Shown here: positions 22,151 to 32,658 of the stretch, piece after piece
Position numbering within the stretch: the stretch's first letter is position 1
Layout: the number at the start of each line of letters is the position of its first letter
Assembly: GCA_903772945.1 (NCBI GenBank)
Contig: CAICTM010000264.1
Span: 18,880 to 82,879 of the forward strand
Source of the DNA: Seminavis robusta
Taxonomy: Eukaryota; Bacillariophyta; Bacillariophyceae; Naviculales; Naviculaceae
DNA length: 64,000 bases
Reading direction: 5' to 3'
Translations under genes and position numbers: made by a program
Notes under the pieces: model-generated
The model's input: the letters and a program-made list of their open reading frames with translations, nothing else
What the model was told of the DNA's origin: nothing
Databases searched by the model: none

Positions 22151-23764
22151 ATGACACTCAAATCGGACATGCTGCGTGCGTTGGAGGACGACGCCAACGA
22201 CAATTTGAAAGATGTCACGCTAGTGGGTTCCGATGGCGGCCGTGTGTCTGCCAACAAGGCCGTGTTGGCCATTCGAAGTCCCGTCTTTCAGCGCATGTTC
22301 TTTGGAAACTTTCAAGAACGAGACAGCGACGAAGTCAAAATGGACAATTATCCGTCGATTGTCTTGCAAGTCGTCGTCAAGTACTGTTATGTGGATGAAT
22401 TGGATTTGGATCTCATTTATTCGGATGATCATAATAACAACAAGACGAATACTACAGCCAATACAAACCAGGATGAACAAGATGAAGAAGAAGAGGAGGA
22501 AGTGGATCGATTGACGGACGCTGAAGCCGTGGCACTGGTGCAAGTGCGCGATGCGGCCAACTATTTGGAGCTCTTTGAACTGCACAAGACGATTTCGAAT
22601 GAATTGGGAGAATCCATTCTGTCGACAGATGTAGGATTGGAGAATCAACGCAAAGACTTGGCATGTGTCTGTGCCGTTCTACAGGAACTCATGGCACGAG
22701 GAGGATCCGATGGATCGCTCTTTCTCACATTGCTCGACTTGGTGGAAACCCATCCCGAACCGTGTCTACTTCCCAAGTTTTCCACCACGCACAATCAAGG
22801 CATTCTCGCCTGTTCGTTGGCGCTGCTTGAACGACTCTTGCAATCCCCATCGGTCAACGCCTTTGTCGCCGTCAAGGCATTGCAAAAGTGGAATAAGGAA
22901 CACAACCAAAACAGTAGTGAGGATGACGACGATGAAGAATTGACGCAACTCCAAACGATTGCCAATGGCGTCCAATTGGAACAACTGTCGGCGCCACAAT
23001 TGGCCGAAATTCCACCCTGTTCGCTCTTTTCCATGGAACGACTCTACAAGGCTTTCGTGTCGCTCTCCAAAAGTCACGGGCCTTCTCCCAAACCATCGCC
23101 TCCATTTGTCGCCAGGAGTGCCACGGCTTTTACGTTTGGAAACAGCAGCAGTCCCAACAGCAGTAGCTGCAACCAGAATAGCCCGGACCGCACCGCCAAG
23201 ACGGCCACCATTCGTGGCGCCGGCGTGGAATGTGTCAATGGTGTCTATCATCTCGTCGGTCTCAGTAGTAGTTACCAACGACGTGGAACCTACGGCGATC
23301 TCGCCGGGTGTTTTCTCTTGGAACGAGCGGGTGTATCGGGTGCTTGGAAAATTGTCTTTGAAAGCGAAACGACCGAACAAACCAACAAATTCTTCAACAA
23401 ATTTTGTCTCTACGAATCGACATCTATTAGTAACAACAAACCCGGCATTCCGCCGTTTGCACTCTGGAGGTGTCTCGATGGCAAAGATCCGACGCCCTAT
23501 GTCAGCGTACAAGTCAAAATGGCAGATCCCTTTGCCGCGGCGCATTGTTACTCCATGGGGGGTGGTGCTGCCAACGCTAGCACTAGTGATAACAATCCGC
23601 TGCCGGATGCACCATCATCGGCACAAGTGCAAATGGCAGAAGCCTTTCGGGCTCAGCTGGCCGTGGCCAACCAGAATAGTAACAACAACAACAATGTGGA
23701 TGGCGATTACAATCGTCAAGTGCGACGTCGCAACGTGAGAGGACGCCGACAACGTGATAATTGA
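22151..23764 (+). CDS. BTB/POZ domain protein
   Basis: Chosen start is the ATG at 22151 (MTLKSDML), giving 537 residues. Residues about 19-90 form a BTB/POZ domain: 'LKDVTLVGSDGGRVSANKAVLAIRSPVFQRMFFGNFQE', then 'DNYPSIVLQVVVKYCYVDEL', the usual order of strand, helix pair and dimer-forming helix. An acidic insert (Asp/Glu/Asn runs) follows, then a helical BACK-like region that includes 'VQVRDAANYLELFELHKTISNEL'. The C-terminal 200 residues hold a Ser/Asn-rich linker and a beta-rich domain starting near 'GAGVECVNGVYHLVGL' with 'WKIVFES' and 'FALWRCLDGKDPTPYV', a layout seen in other diatom BTB proteins. BTB proteins usually dimerise and act as substrate adaptors of Cullin-3 ubiquitin ligases. 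The tail is Arg-rich. Confidence 0.85.
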   Translation: MTLKSDMLRALEDDANDNLKDVTLVGSDGGRVSANKAVLAIRSPVFQRMFFGNFQERDSDEVKMDNYPSIVLQVVVKYCYVDELDLDLIYSDDHNNNKTNTTANTNQDEQDEEEEEEVDRLTDAEAVALVQVRDAANYLELFELHKTISNELGESILSTDVGLENQRKDLACVCAVLQELMARGGSDGSLFLTLLDLVETHPEPCLLPKFSTTHNQGILACSLALLERLLQSPSVNAFVAVKALQKWNKEHNQNSSEDDDDEELTQLQTIANGVQLEQLSAPQLAEIPPCSLFSMERLYKAFVSLSKSHGPSPKPSPPFVARSATAFTFGNSSSPNSSSCNQNSPDRTAKTATIRGAGVECVNGVYHLVGLSSSYQRRGTYGDLAGCFLLERAGVSGAWKIVFESETTEQTNKFFNKFCLYESTSISNNKPGIPPFALWRCLDGKDPTPYVSVQVKMADPFAAAHCYSMGGGAANASTSDNNPLPDAPSSAQVQMAEAFRAQLAVANQNSNNNNNVDGDYNRQVRRRNVRGRRQRDN

Positions 23765-24794
23765 TATATTGCTGACACAACATAACATTGGAAGGACGAG
23801 TTTCTTTGCGACTTATGGTGAAGAAGTCTCGAAAAGAGTTCCATCATCGTCTTGGCAGGTTCCACCATAATGACCGAAAGGATTAGAGCATCTATGATGC
23901 ATAGGTAGTTTGCAATGGTAAACACATAATTGCATTTTTGTACAAGTTCGCCTGGCTACGGTAGTACGGTACGGTAGCCTACAGTCCGTGCTTGTTTTGG
24001 CTCTCCTGTCCTTCCTCCAAGGGACGCTCAAGCAACAAGCACGAAGCGGAGCCAACTTATCCTTCCCTGTTCTCAAGAATGGCGGCAATTCGCTCACTAC
24101 TAGAGTACTGTAGCTAGCTATTAGCTGGCTAAAACGCCTTCCAAATAAATCAGATATGGTATTCATTCCGAGTGAAGAAAGCAACGTGTGTACCGGTGGT
24201 TGGTTGCCTGTCAGTGCACTGAGGATACCACCGGTACATCCTGGTGCTGCCTAAGAAATCACACATACTGGCTAGCTAGCCAGTGCCACTGTACCGGTAC
24301 ACGTGTACCAGTACCGGCATGTTGTACAATGTTTAAATGTATCATTGCAATTGGGGCTCGTTGGCTCGTTGGGGGACGAGGGCAGAGAAATAGTCTATAG
24401 AAATACGAGTGTACGGTACCAGTATGGTACTCAATACGTGCACTACGTACGTAAAAGAGTACTCGGTAAAAGATGAGGGCTTAGATGAGCGAGGAGAACG
24501 GTGCTGTTATGTAACATTCATCCCAAGCCATGGTTCGGTCATGCTTACGGTACAAATAAATAATACCAATGCGTTCGAAGAGGCAATATTACGATTTTAA
24601 ATACCGTACCGGTACAACATGTTCTGGCACCTGGCCCGTACAGACCAGGTCGTTTCATGGTGTGTAGGTAGCCATCGAAATCGGAACAGGTAGCACCGAC
24701 AGCCTGTCGCTCCGGGTATCATAGTTTTGAGGCCGATATCATATATAGCTCCTGCAAATATTAATCCACATCCTATCAAAACAGAACGTCAAAA
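23765..24794. other. Intergenic, motif-rich, no gene seen
   Basis: About 1 kb with many copies of the ACCGGTAC and CTAGCTAG words. A 12-bp perfect inverted repeat (24189-24200 with 24227-24238; TGTACCGGTGGT and its complement) could form a hairpin with a 26-nt loop. Open frames are short and featureless. Confidence 0.45.
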
Positions 24795-25848
24795 ATGAGC
24801 AACGCGGCTTGTACAACACAACATCATGAAATTGGCCAGGATTCTGCTACTTGCGGCGGAACTGATCCAGAGAACGAAGAAAGTCTACAAGTGCAACCTG
24901 CAAATCATGAAGCGGAGAGTGGAAGCCCTCATGGAAGACAAATCGAGAACAGCCTACCGGAATCAGTTGTTTGCCAATCAGATCCCAGATTCATGCAGAT
25001 ATCCAATCAGGATCATCAAAGGGCAATGAAAATCAAGTGTGTTGTGGAAGCCACTCCCAATTTGGAAAGTTTGTCCGACGTGATGTATGTTCAGTTGGCC
25101 ATTCTTTGCAAGGGGGACGTGGAGCATGCCATGAATCATGTCTACAACCTCCAAGCGTTCAAGCAAGAATATACTATTGTTGACTCGTGGGAAGAGGGCA
25201 AAGAGCTTTCAGAAGACCTTGTAAGGAACTTGTTTCCGGGCTGGCTTCTGTCCTTTGATTTTGATGAAGACCATGGCAATTCTTTCATTGCGCTTGATCT
25301 CACCAAGGTAGACAAGCGATCCTTCCAATGCCCGAGAACTGCAAGAAGAATCTTTGCAGGATTGTACTACATGTTTCAAGCATTGTTTCCCAATCTTGAG
25401 GTAGTCAGAAAAGGCCATACGCAGGTTGTTGAATGTGAAGGTTAGTCCAAATACTTGGCACTGCGATGAACTTGCTTGTCTGCCACTGAAATATTGCTTT
25501 TCTTCCTTTATGTTCATTTCTTGGAAAGGATTTGACTTGTCCAGGAATATGGTGGACATCAATATATTTGTGAGGCTCATGACAGAAATCCATGGCTCTT
25601 ATCCCACTGCTTTCGGTGGAGTGTATTTCTATCATACACCGATGGCAATCAATTTGATGCTTGCTCTTGCCAAAAGATCCCTACCAGAACATCTGGTTTC
25701 CAATATTGTCATGGGGTGTACTTTTGTTAGTCGTCTAGACCAGTTCTATGCAATTCCCACGCTGGAAGCTGCTTCTCAGCGAGCATTGGACAAAATTCAA
25801 GAGTCACTCCGGATCCGATATGAGAACGAACATACATTTTCACTCTGA
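24795..25848 (+). CDS. CRAL-TRIO-like lipid-binding protein, two exons
   Basis: Exon 1 24795-25440, intron 25441-25528 (GTTAGT...GAAAG, 88 nt), exon 2 25529-25848; 966 nt, 321 residues. The splice is phase 1 and joins ...VECEG to GFDLSRN. The second exon carries 'VRLMTEIHGSYPTAFGGVYFYHTP' and 'KRSLPEHLVSNIVMGC', which parallel the 'YPERL..VY..NAP' and 'FLDE.T..KI...G' elements of Sec14/CRAL-TRIO domains. The first exon is less typical: an acidic, Gln/Ser-rich N-terminus and a helical part with 'FDFDEDHGNSFIALDL'. The expected role is binding of a hydrophobic ligand. It is clearly distinct from the CRAL-TRIO gene at 3936, not a recent duplicate. The exact 3' splice site should be treated as a prediction. 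Confidence 0.7.
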
Positions 25849-26275
25849 TGGCTGTGTCTCTGTTGGTGTAGTTTAACCTGTGTAATCTGGACAATGGTTT
25901 GGGTCAGCACGGTCTTCGCTCTTCCAGAATTCTTGCCATGTCCTCGAGAGTTGGACTGCTCTAGCTAGCTAGAGGATCGAGAGCTTCGTTCTTCGCGTTT
26001 TTTGACCTCCCCTTCCTATTCCGATGTGGACCCCTGTCAGACTTGACCTGTATCTTTTTGTACACGTAGATCCGCTAGGTCCGAAGTCTTCCAAGGGTTC
26101 ATACAGGTCAAGCTGGCTTAATCCTCCTAGATCCAGCGAAATCCAGCATCGAGAAACCAAAGCAGCAAAGCTTCGCCCGAAGGAACACAGGACAAAGACT
26201 TGATAGAAGTCAAAGAAGTCAAAGAAGACAAAGAAGACAGCAAAGAAACAAACCCTACACGACTGTGAGAGCAAG
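25849..26275. other. Intergenic spacer, no gene seen
   Basis: Probably the 3' flank of the CRAL-TRIO-like gene and the promoter/leader of the PAF-acetylhydrolase-like gene. Purine-rich AAAGAAG/ACAAAGAAG repeats lie at about 26208-26248 just upstream of the ATG. Confidence 0.4.
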
Positions 26276-27391
26276 ATGTTGGAGATCCTTCCAAACCTCG
26301 ATGGTTTGATTACAGGTGATGCTGAAGCAGTTGGAGTACGGTATATCCCACCGACTCGGTCGCATCCTCCACTGCGTCTCTTTTACCCCGCCAAGCAACC
26401 CGATACAAAGCAGCCATGTGTTCGATGGTTTCAAGACACGCCCAGTGCGGGCATGTTCCTGTGTGGTTACCTCCATGTCATTGGAATCAAACATGGCACC
26501 TGGGCTTTTGCCATTCTGTCGAGATTTTTGCGATTGGTTGCCTATTGTCTGCCACTGCAGTATCGATCACTGCCAGATACGTATGCAGGCATCGATATGG
26601 TTACAACAGAAAACAATCCGACCAAACTCCCCATTGTTGTCTTTTCCCACGGACTGACAGGAACCACTCAAGAGAACTCGCTCTTGTGTGCCGCATGGGC
26701 CAGACAGGGCTATATGGTGGCGGCTGTCCATCACGCCGATGGATCTTCGGCCTGTGTTCCACAAGCAGATGGATCTACGCTATGGTATCAGCATGGACCG
26801 TCCTACAAGAATTACGATGCTACCTTTCGACCCAAGCAAATTGACAAACGTGCCAGGGACATGAATGAGGCAGTCGATTATCTGCGGCAAACCTATCCCG
26901 ATCAATGTGATTTTGACAAAATTGTGGCGGCGGGATTTTCGTATGGGGCTGCCACCGCGGCTTTTGTGGCGGTCCAGGACGATTCACCCTTCCAGGCCGG
27001 TCTCATTTTACTGGATGGATGGTTCTATCTGGATATCTCTGAATCTGCCGGGATCGAGTTTGAGTTCCCAGCGCTAGCCTTTGAACGGTTGGACAAGATC
27101 CATTCGATTCCCACCATTATCATCAACTCGGCCGTTTTTGAAGGCTACCCCAAGCTCAACAAAGCAACCAACCGCCTGGCCGGCAATGTTCATGAACGAC
27201 ACATCATTCCAGGGACCCAACACAACAACTTTTGCGAACTTTGCTTTTGGTTGCCATCGTCTTTGATGACATTTGCCACCATCCTTGGTGGACCTGTGGA
27301 TATAGGGGCCATTGGTGCAGGCAATCCCAAAGAGATTTATCAAGATATCATTGGACGGACCAGTCAGTTTCTAAGAGAGGCTTTCAAATAA
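26276..27391 (+). CDS. Platelet-activating-factor acetylhydrolase-like (PLA2 group VII type) esterase
   Basis: Intronless, 371 residues, close to the usual length of intracellular PAF-acetylhydrolase II. It has an alpha/beta-hydrolase core: 'LPIVVFSHGLTGT' (oxyanion strand and turn, about 118-130), nucleophile elbow GFSYG with Ser222, acid in 'LILLDGW' (Asp247) and catalytic His316 in 'GTQHNNFCE'. The pairs 'HHADGSS' and 'RARDMNEAVDYL' also match the family. These enzymes release the short or oxidised sn-2 acyl chain from phospholipids without calcium. There is no signal peptide, so it is probably cytosolic or loosely membrane bound; hydrophobic stretches near 60-95 may contact lipid. The ATG at 26276 lies just after a purine-rich leader. 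Confidence 0.9.
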   Translation: MLEILPNLDGLITGDAEAVGVRYIPPTRSHPPLRLFYPAKQPDTKQPCVRWFQDTPSAGMFLCGYLHVIGIKHGTWAFAILSRFLRLVAYCLPLQYRSLPDTYAGIDMVTTENNPTKLPIVVFSHGLTGTTQENSLLCAAWARQGYMVAAVHHADGSSACVPQADGSTLWYQHGPSYKNYDATFRPKQIDKRARDMNEAVDYLRQTYPDQCDFDKIVAAGFSYGAATAAFVAVQDDSPFQAGLILLDGWFYLDISESAGIEFEFPALAFERLDKIHSIPTIIINSAVFEGYPKLNKATNRLAGNVHERHIIPGTQHNNFCELCFWLPSSLMTFATILGGPVDIGAIGAGNPKEIYQDIIGRTSQFLREAFK

Positions 27392-28963
27392 GTACGGTAG
27401 TAATGGAGAACATCCGCCAATAATGTAGCAATTTCAGCTCCATTGTGTAATAACTAGTAGGCTCTCCTCTGCCGTGCTGTCCTGACTTGCTAGCTATCAA
27501 TAGTGCGCCCTACCTGTATGGCTCTTGCTTGTATGCGAGTGCTTCGCCATACGGTAGGCTACCGCCGGTGGCAGACGAACATGATTGCCTTCGTTTCAGC
27601 AACTTAGCCTCCACCTGGACCTTGAGGATGGTTGAAATGCTTTGAAACGGGCTGGTAAAAGTTCAAAAACATTATTTTTGCTGAAAATGACTTGGATGTG
27701 CCACCAAGACTTTTCTATAAAGATAATAGTAGTCTACATGTACATTGTACTATTTTTTAAATTCAAGCCGGATCTGTTATAACAATTCTGCAGAATCCCA
27801 AAATTCTGCAGAATCCAGGGAAAATATCTGCAGAAAAAAATATTCTGCAGAATTTTAATTTTTTTCTTATGCAATTCTGCAGAATTAAATTTTTCTGCAG
27901 AATTACCCCTTTTTCTGCAGAAATATGGGTCATAGGCTATTAAAATCCCCCACCCATGTTGTGGCTCCACTATTTCTGTTCAGTTGCTTTGCTTTGTTGA
28001 TGCTGCTGCATACATCTGGGGAGAACTGTTATGGCTGTCACTAGCTGGGAGAGTTGATTGGTAGCTAGCTAGTGATAACTAGCTGGGGCCTCCGCAGAAT
28101 ATTTGGAATGGAGTAGAAACCACAGAGACGTCGCTGAACGGGAAGGTTGATTGGTAGCTTGCATCTCAGCATAATACTTGTAATGGAACTGGGAATGGAT
28201 CTGAGGGCAAGGAGCTTTGGGAGAACCAACTGCTGGCTCGGGCTAGCTAGCTATCACTGGCTAAGAAAGATGATTTGATTACTACTAGGTAATGCTTGCT
28301 AGCTACTAGCTAGCTAGCTAGGTAGAGGTGGCCTCAAGAGAGGCCCAGCAAAGCAACTACCACGACTGGTAACCTGTTACCCTCCCAGCCAAAACTGATG
28401 ACACTGTGACACCACCAAACTTGCAACAAGCCAACTCCGCAGTGTCTGGTTGGCTAGCTAGCTACCATGCACCAGTACCAGTACGGGGAGTTGGGGAATA
28501 TTAGCTTGGTCATTGAAAGAACAGCCTGGATTGGAAAAAAGCCTGGATTGATTCTGCAGAATTACGAATTTCACAGAATCGGCGCAACAGATCAAAGAAG
28601 ATGCTGTCTTATCACAATATTATCACAAAAATGCAAATTGGCTAGGATTTCTGGAAAATATGCATTCTACGAATCGCTGCTGTGCTGCACCGCCGCAACA
28701 CTGCTCGTGACTGCTCTGGTATCGAAAGTCTCTTCCGTCTTCACCACCTTTTACGGGCATCCAGCCTTAATTCACTGGCACGTTGCCCGCTCGAAGCCGC
28801 AAATAATGGGGTTCACCACCTGGTTGAGAGCTCACCGATGCTAACGGTATCGGCAGGTCGGCAGCAGCTTCGGAGACCGTTCAAATTTGCATCCAATTCG
28901 TCGAGATTCGAGCTGGACTACAAGGCAAACTGGCAAGCTGCACAAATCTAAGGTCAGCTCAAC
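27392..28963. other. Repeat-rich intergenic region
   Basis: About 1.6 kb. It contains the CTGCAG palindrome cluster (27783-27924), further TTCTGCAGAATTA at about 28553-28565, and dense CTAGCTAG runs at 28061-28083, 28243-28254, 28297-28320 and 28451-28463. A plus-strand frame at 28467-28844 has no recognisable features. The promoter of the LRR gene must lie at the right end. Confidence 0.5.
27783..27924. repeat. Cluster of AATTCTGCAGAATT palindromes
   Basis: Seven CTGCAG cores occur within about 140 bp, most flanked as ATTCTGCAGAAT so that each unit is its own complement, separated by A/T-rich spacers of irregular length. One more copy lies 630 bp to the right. Confidence 0.8.
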
Positions 28964-31900
28964 ATGAAGGACGTTTCATTAGACAACACCCAGCCTCTAG
29001 TTAGCGACGACCTGAGAAGCCGCAATGAGGTTGATGTGGACGAGTTGGAAGCCTTGTATGTGTCTACCGGTATGGGTGAAACGACAGTGAATGAAAACAT
29101 ACCGGTAAGCCAAAATGCCTCCATCAAGGAGCCGGATAGGAAGATGGTAGCCAACGCAAACAAGTCGGAGCTTCGCGAGTCTGACATCAAACGACGAGAG
29201 AAAGCGGTTTCTATTGTTTTGACGGCGGATGATGTGAGTGTCAATTCTCCCTCTTCGGTGCTCCGAGACTCTGATGTCAAGCGAAGAGAGAAAGCGGTCT
29301 CTGTTGTTTTGACGGCAGACGAGATTGGTTGTCCGGGTGGGCGGGTGAAGGATCCGACCAAGGCTGTCAATAGAGGTTCCAGATTGGCACTTGATTCCAA
29401 GCAGGACGATTGGGAAAAGGCAGACACCCAAGCGAGGAGCAGCGGTGTGAAGAGTACACAATCACCAAGCGCAGAGACAATGTCGAAACGCAGAGCTGCA
29501 AGAGATGAACAGGTAATAGGTGAATGCAACCTAGTCGGAGTGGATAAAGCAAGTGATCTGGATATGCTGAAGCTAGAAGAACAGCGATCCCAATTGCCAA
29601 CGACACCAAGTAACGGCAATACAACCTTTGCAGACGCCAAAGAAGAGATGAGCGGGACAGTGGAACCCGTGACATCTATCGATGTGGACGACCAGCCTGT
29701 AGAACGTGCTACTGCGGCGGCTGAGGCAATCAGTCAAGCAAGCCGCCCAGGAGCTTATTCAGGAGCTCCCGGAGTCCCCTTGGCTAGAAACGACAGTCTC
29801 AGGGTATCACAGCTGGGAGTGGAGGATCCCTGCCAAGTCTTGACATTGTCCTACAGTCAAGGCTTGAACCATTCAAACACCATAGTGGACAATGCAACAA
29901 CAGAAGATGTGGCAGGTCTGATGGTGGCACAGCCAATAGAAGAGAATAGTAAGAGTGACTTGGCCAATGCAGAACTTCTGGGTGATTCAGACCATATTAG
30001 TCGAGAATCGATGAGGTTGGAGGCTGAGAAGCAAACAACTGCCATCCTGGCAACCCTCAAATGGGTTGCATGCGGTGCTTTAGTGATCACAGTCGTGGTT
30101 CTATTGCTGGTTCTGGTCCTGAAGAAGAACGACGATGATGATTCCAGTGGGAATTCAATGGATTTGAACGCTAGCAAAACAAGTACCCCATCTGCATCCC
30201 CCACAATCTCCTTGGATGCTTACATTCTGGACCTGCTTCCCGACTTTTCTAAAGAGGCTATTCAAGATGCCACTTCGCCTCAATCAATGGCATTTCAATG
30301 GCTTTTGAGCGATCCAAATCTCTTCATGCCAACAGTCTATTCAGAATGGCGTATTGGGCAAAGGTTTTCGCTAGCCACAATTTACTATGCCACAAATGGC
30401 CACAATTGGTTTGACAATACTTTCTGGATGAGTTATGATGAGCATGAGTGTGACTGGCATTCAAAGCAAGCACTTGAGTATGTCTGTCTGAAGTGTGAGG
30501 ACGCCGAATTTCTCAATTTCACCAACCCCTGTGGACCTGGCTTCAACTCAAGTGATCCTAGTATTGCAGAAGGCAGGTACCAGGAGCTCCGACTCAGCAA
30601 CAATGGCCTAATTGGAATTCTTCCTGAAGAGCTCTATATGCTAACTGAGCTTACACTGATCCAATTGCTGAACAACAACCTGGGTGGGACCATATCCTCA
30701 CGTCTAGGAGAAATGCTTGATTTGGAGCGCTTTGATTTGAGCTCCAATGAGCTCTCTGGAAATATTCCAGCAGAAGTCGCACAGTTGACTTCATTGGATG
30801 AGTTTGCAGTTTTCCGGAATTCCCTTACTGGTACACTCCCCAAGGAGCTTTTCCGTACAAACATATCAGCTCTCCTAATGGAAGAGAATGCCTTCTCGGG
30901 AAGCATCCCATCAGAGATTGGGTTGATGAGAAATGCCGAACTCGTTTACCTGGACTATACAAGCTTGACCGGGGCTGTTCCTTCTGAAATTGGCCTCCTT
31001 ACCGAGTTGAAAGAATTGCATTTGTATGCCAACATGATATCAAGTTCCATCCCAACTGAAGTAGGGCTGATGCACAGCCTCTATGATTTGGACTGGAGTG
31101 AAAATGTGATGGATTCAACAATCCCTACAGAATTGGGTGAACTCTCTGTCAACCTTGAGATTATTTACCTGTACTACAATTTTTTCACAGGAACAATTCC
31201 CTCTGAAGCAGGGCACATCTCCATGCTGTGGTTGTTTGATCTAGAGGGCAATGAAATGACAGGAACACTACCTACAGAGATTGGAGATTTGTCAGTATTG
31301 GAAGATTTGTACTTGCAGGATAATTACTTCACCGGTCAGATCCCCAGTGAACTAGGCTTGGTTGAGGGTCTATGGAAATTATTTCTGCATGGCAACATGC
31401 TGACTGGCACAATGCCCTCTGAGCTGGGTTTGCTGTGGAATGTATCTGAGATATCTTTTCGCAGCAATCAACTCTTTGGTCCAATCCCAGGCGGTGAGTT
31501 GCTGGAAATTTTTATAATTGCCATCTGTTCCTCCTCATTGTCACCTTTCAACTAACTTTTCCTGGCTGGCATTATGTCTGATAACTAGAATTTGGAAATA
31601 TGACGTTTACCATTGAACTTGACCTTGGGATGAACCAGCTGAATTCAACAATCCCAGCAGAGCTTGGCAACATGCTTGAATTGTCCAGATTGAAGTTAGA
31701 CTCAAATTTTCTCACAGGAGAGGTGCCATCTGAGCTTCCTTTGTTGCCCTGGCTGGAGGTTCTATGGCTACAGGACAACGATTTATCTGGGAGTCTCCCT
31801 TTAAGCTTTGAGCTCCTGGCTTTCAATCTATCGGACTTCAATATCACCAACAATGTCCTGTTGTCAGGAGTTGTCCCAGAGGAGCTTTGTTCCATTGACT

Positions 31901-32076
31901 CCTTGTCCTTTGATTGCACAAGCTTGCTTTGTGGGTGCGACTTGTGTGCTTGCATGGACTTCAATGGACCTAACACTACCAATGCCAGCAGATCCAACTG
32001 GACGTTCTCATCCGTGCAGAACTCTGGTGGAAACGGGACCAAACAGCTGGGCCAACACCATGGACAGTCTCCATGA
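28964..32076 (+). CDS. Transmembrane leucine-rich repeat protein, two exons
   Basis: Exon 1 28964-31493, intron 31494-31588 (GTGAGT...ACTAG), exon 2 31589-32076; 3018 nt, 1005 residues. Residues 1-360 are a hydrophilic cytosolic part with a duplicated segment of about 35 residues (first unit 'IKRREKAVSIVLTAD', second 'VKRREKAVSVVLTAD', around 72-125). One membrane segment (about 367-390, 'VITVVVLLLVLVLKK') follows. The C-terminal side starts with a Cys-containing cap ('ATNGHNWFDN...CDW') and about 14 plant-type repeats with the 'LTGTIPSELG' consensus, then a Cys-rich end cap (CSIDS...LCGCDLCACMDF). With the N-terminus inside, the repeats face outwards as a type II membrane protein. Diatoms have large families like this with presumed cell-surface recognition roles. 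No kinase domain is present. Confidence 0.85.
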
Positions 32077-32658
32077 GACTCAACATAGCAATAACACCAA
32101 TCCTAAAGGCCGAGTAAAATGGATTTGAATGAGTGCCATGGCACCCTCTGGATTGGCAGATATTTGGACTAGTTTCTTTCGTCGTGTCATTTACCGGTAC
32201 AGGTTTCATTGCTAGATGTAGTTTTTATTTTGCAAGCTGGGGGTGGGAGTGGGCAACAAGCACGTCTGCTGGTGTGTTTGAATGAGTGTCATGGAACCAG
32301 TTTGGCTAGAGTTTCCTACATCTGTCATGGTTCAGTTATGCCTTCCCCGTAGCGTTGTGAAGCTGTAACCACGTATTGGCACAGCGTGGAATATCGCTCA
32401 AAATGGATGCACACTTTCCCTGGATGTTGGATCTTTTCTTTCTTCTTTGGGCAAACAAACCAGAACTCCAGTCTGGTAAACTCAAGAACGGGGTCTGGTT
32501 GCTTGGCTCTGCTACCGTACCCTTACAGGAATCCCAGGACGATGCTGCTGTTTGTGATGAATGTTTTTACTCCGGCCATGCATCAACGTATGCAAGAGCG
32601 TTGTTGCCATCGAAGGTTTCCAATTAGGTGGTAACAGTGAGCCACGGGTACAAGAAAG
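32077..32658. other. Intergenic spacer with a short imperfect direct repeat
   Basis: A roughly 30-bp word (TTTGAATGAGTGCCATGG at about 32124-32141 and TTTGAATGAGTGTCATGG at 32278-32295) occurs twice in direct orientation downstream of the LRR stop codon, probably in the 3' untranslated region. No gene seen. Confidence 0.5.
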
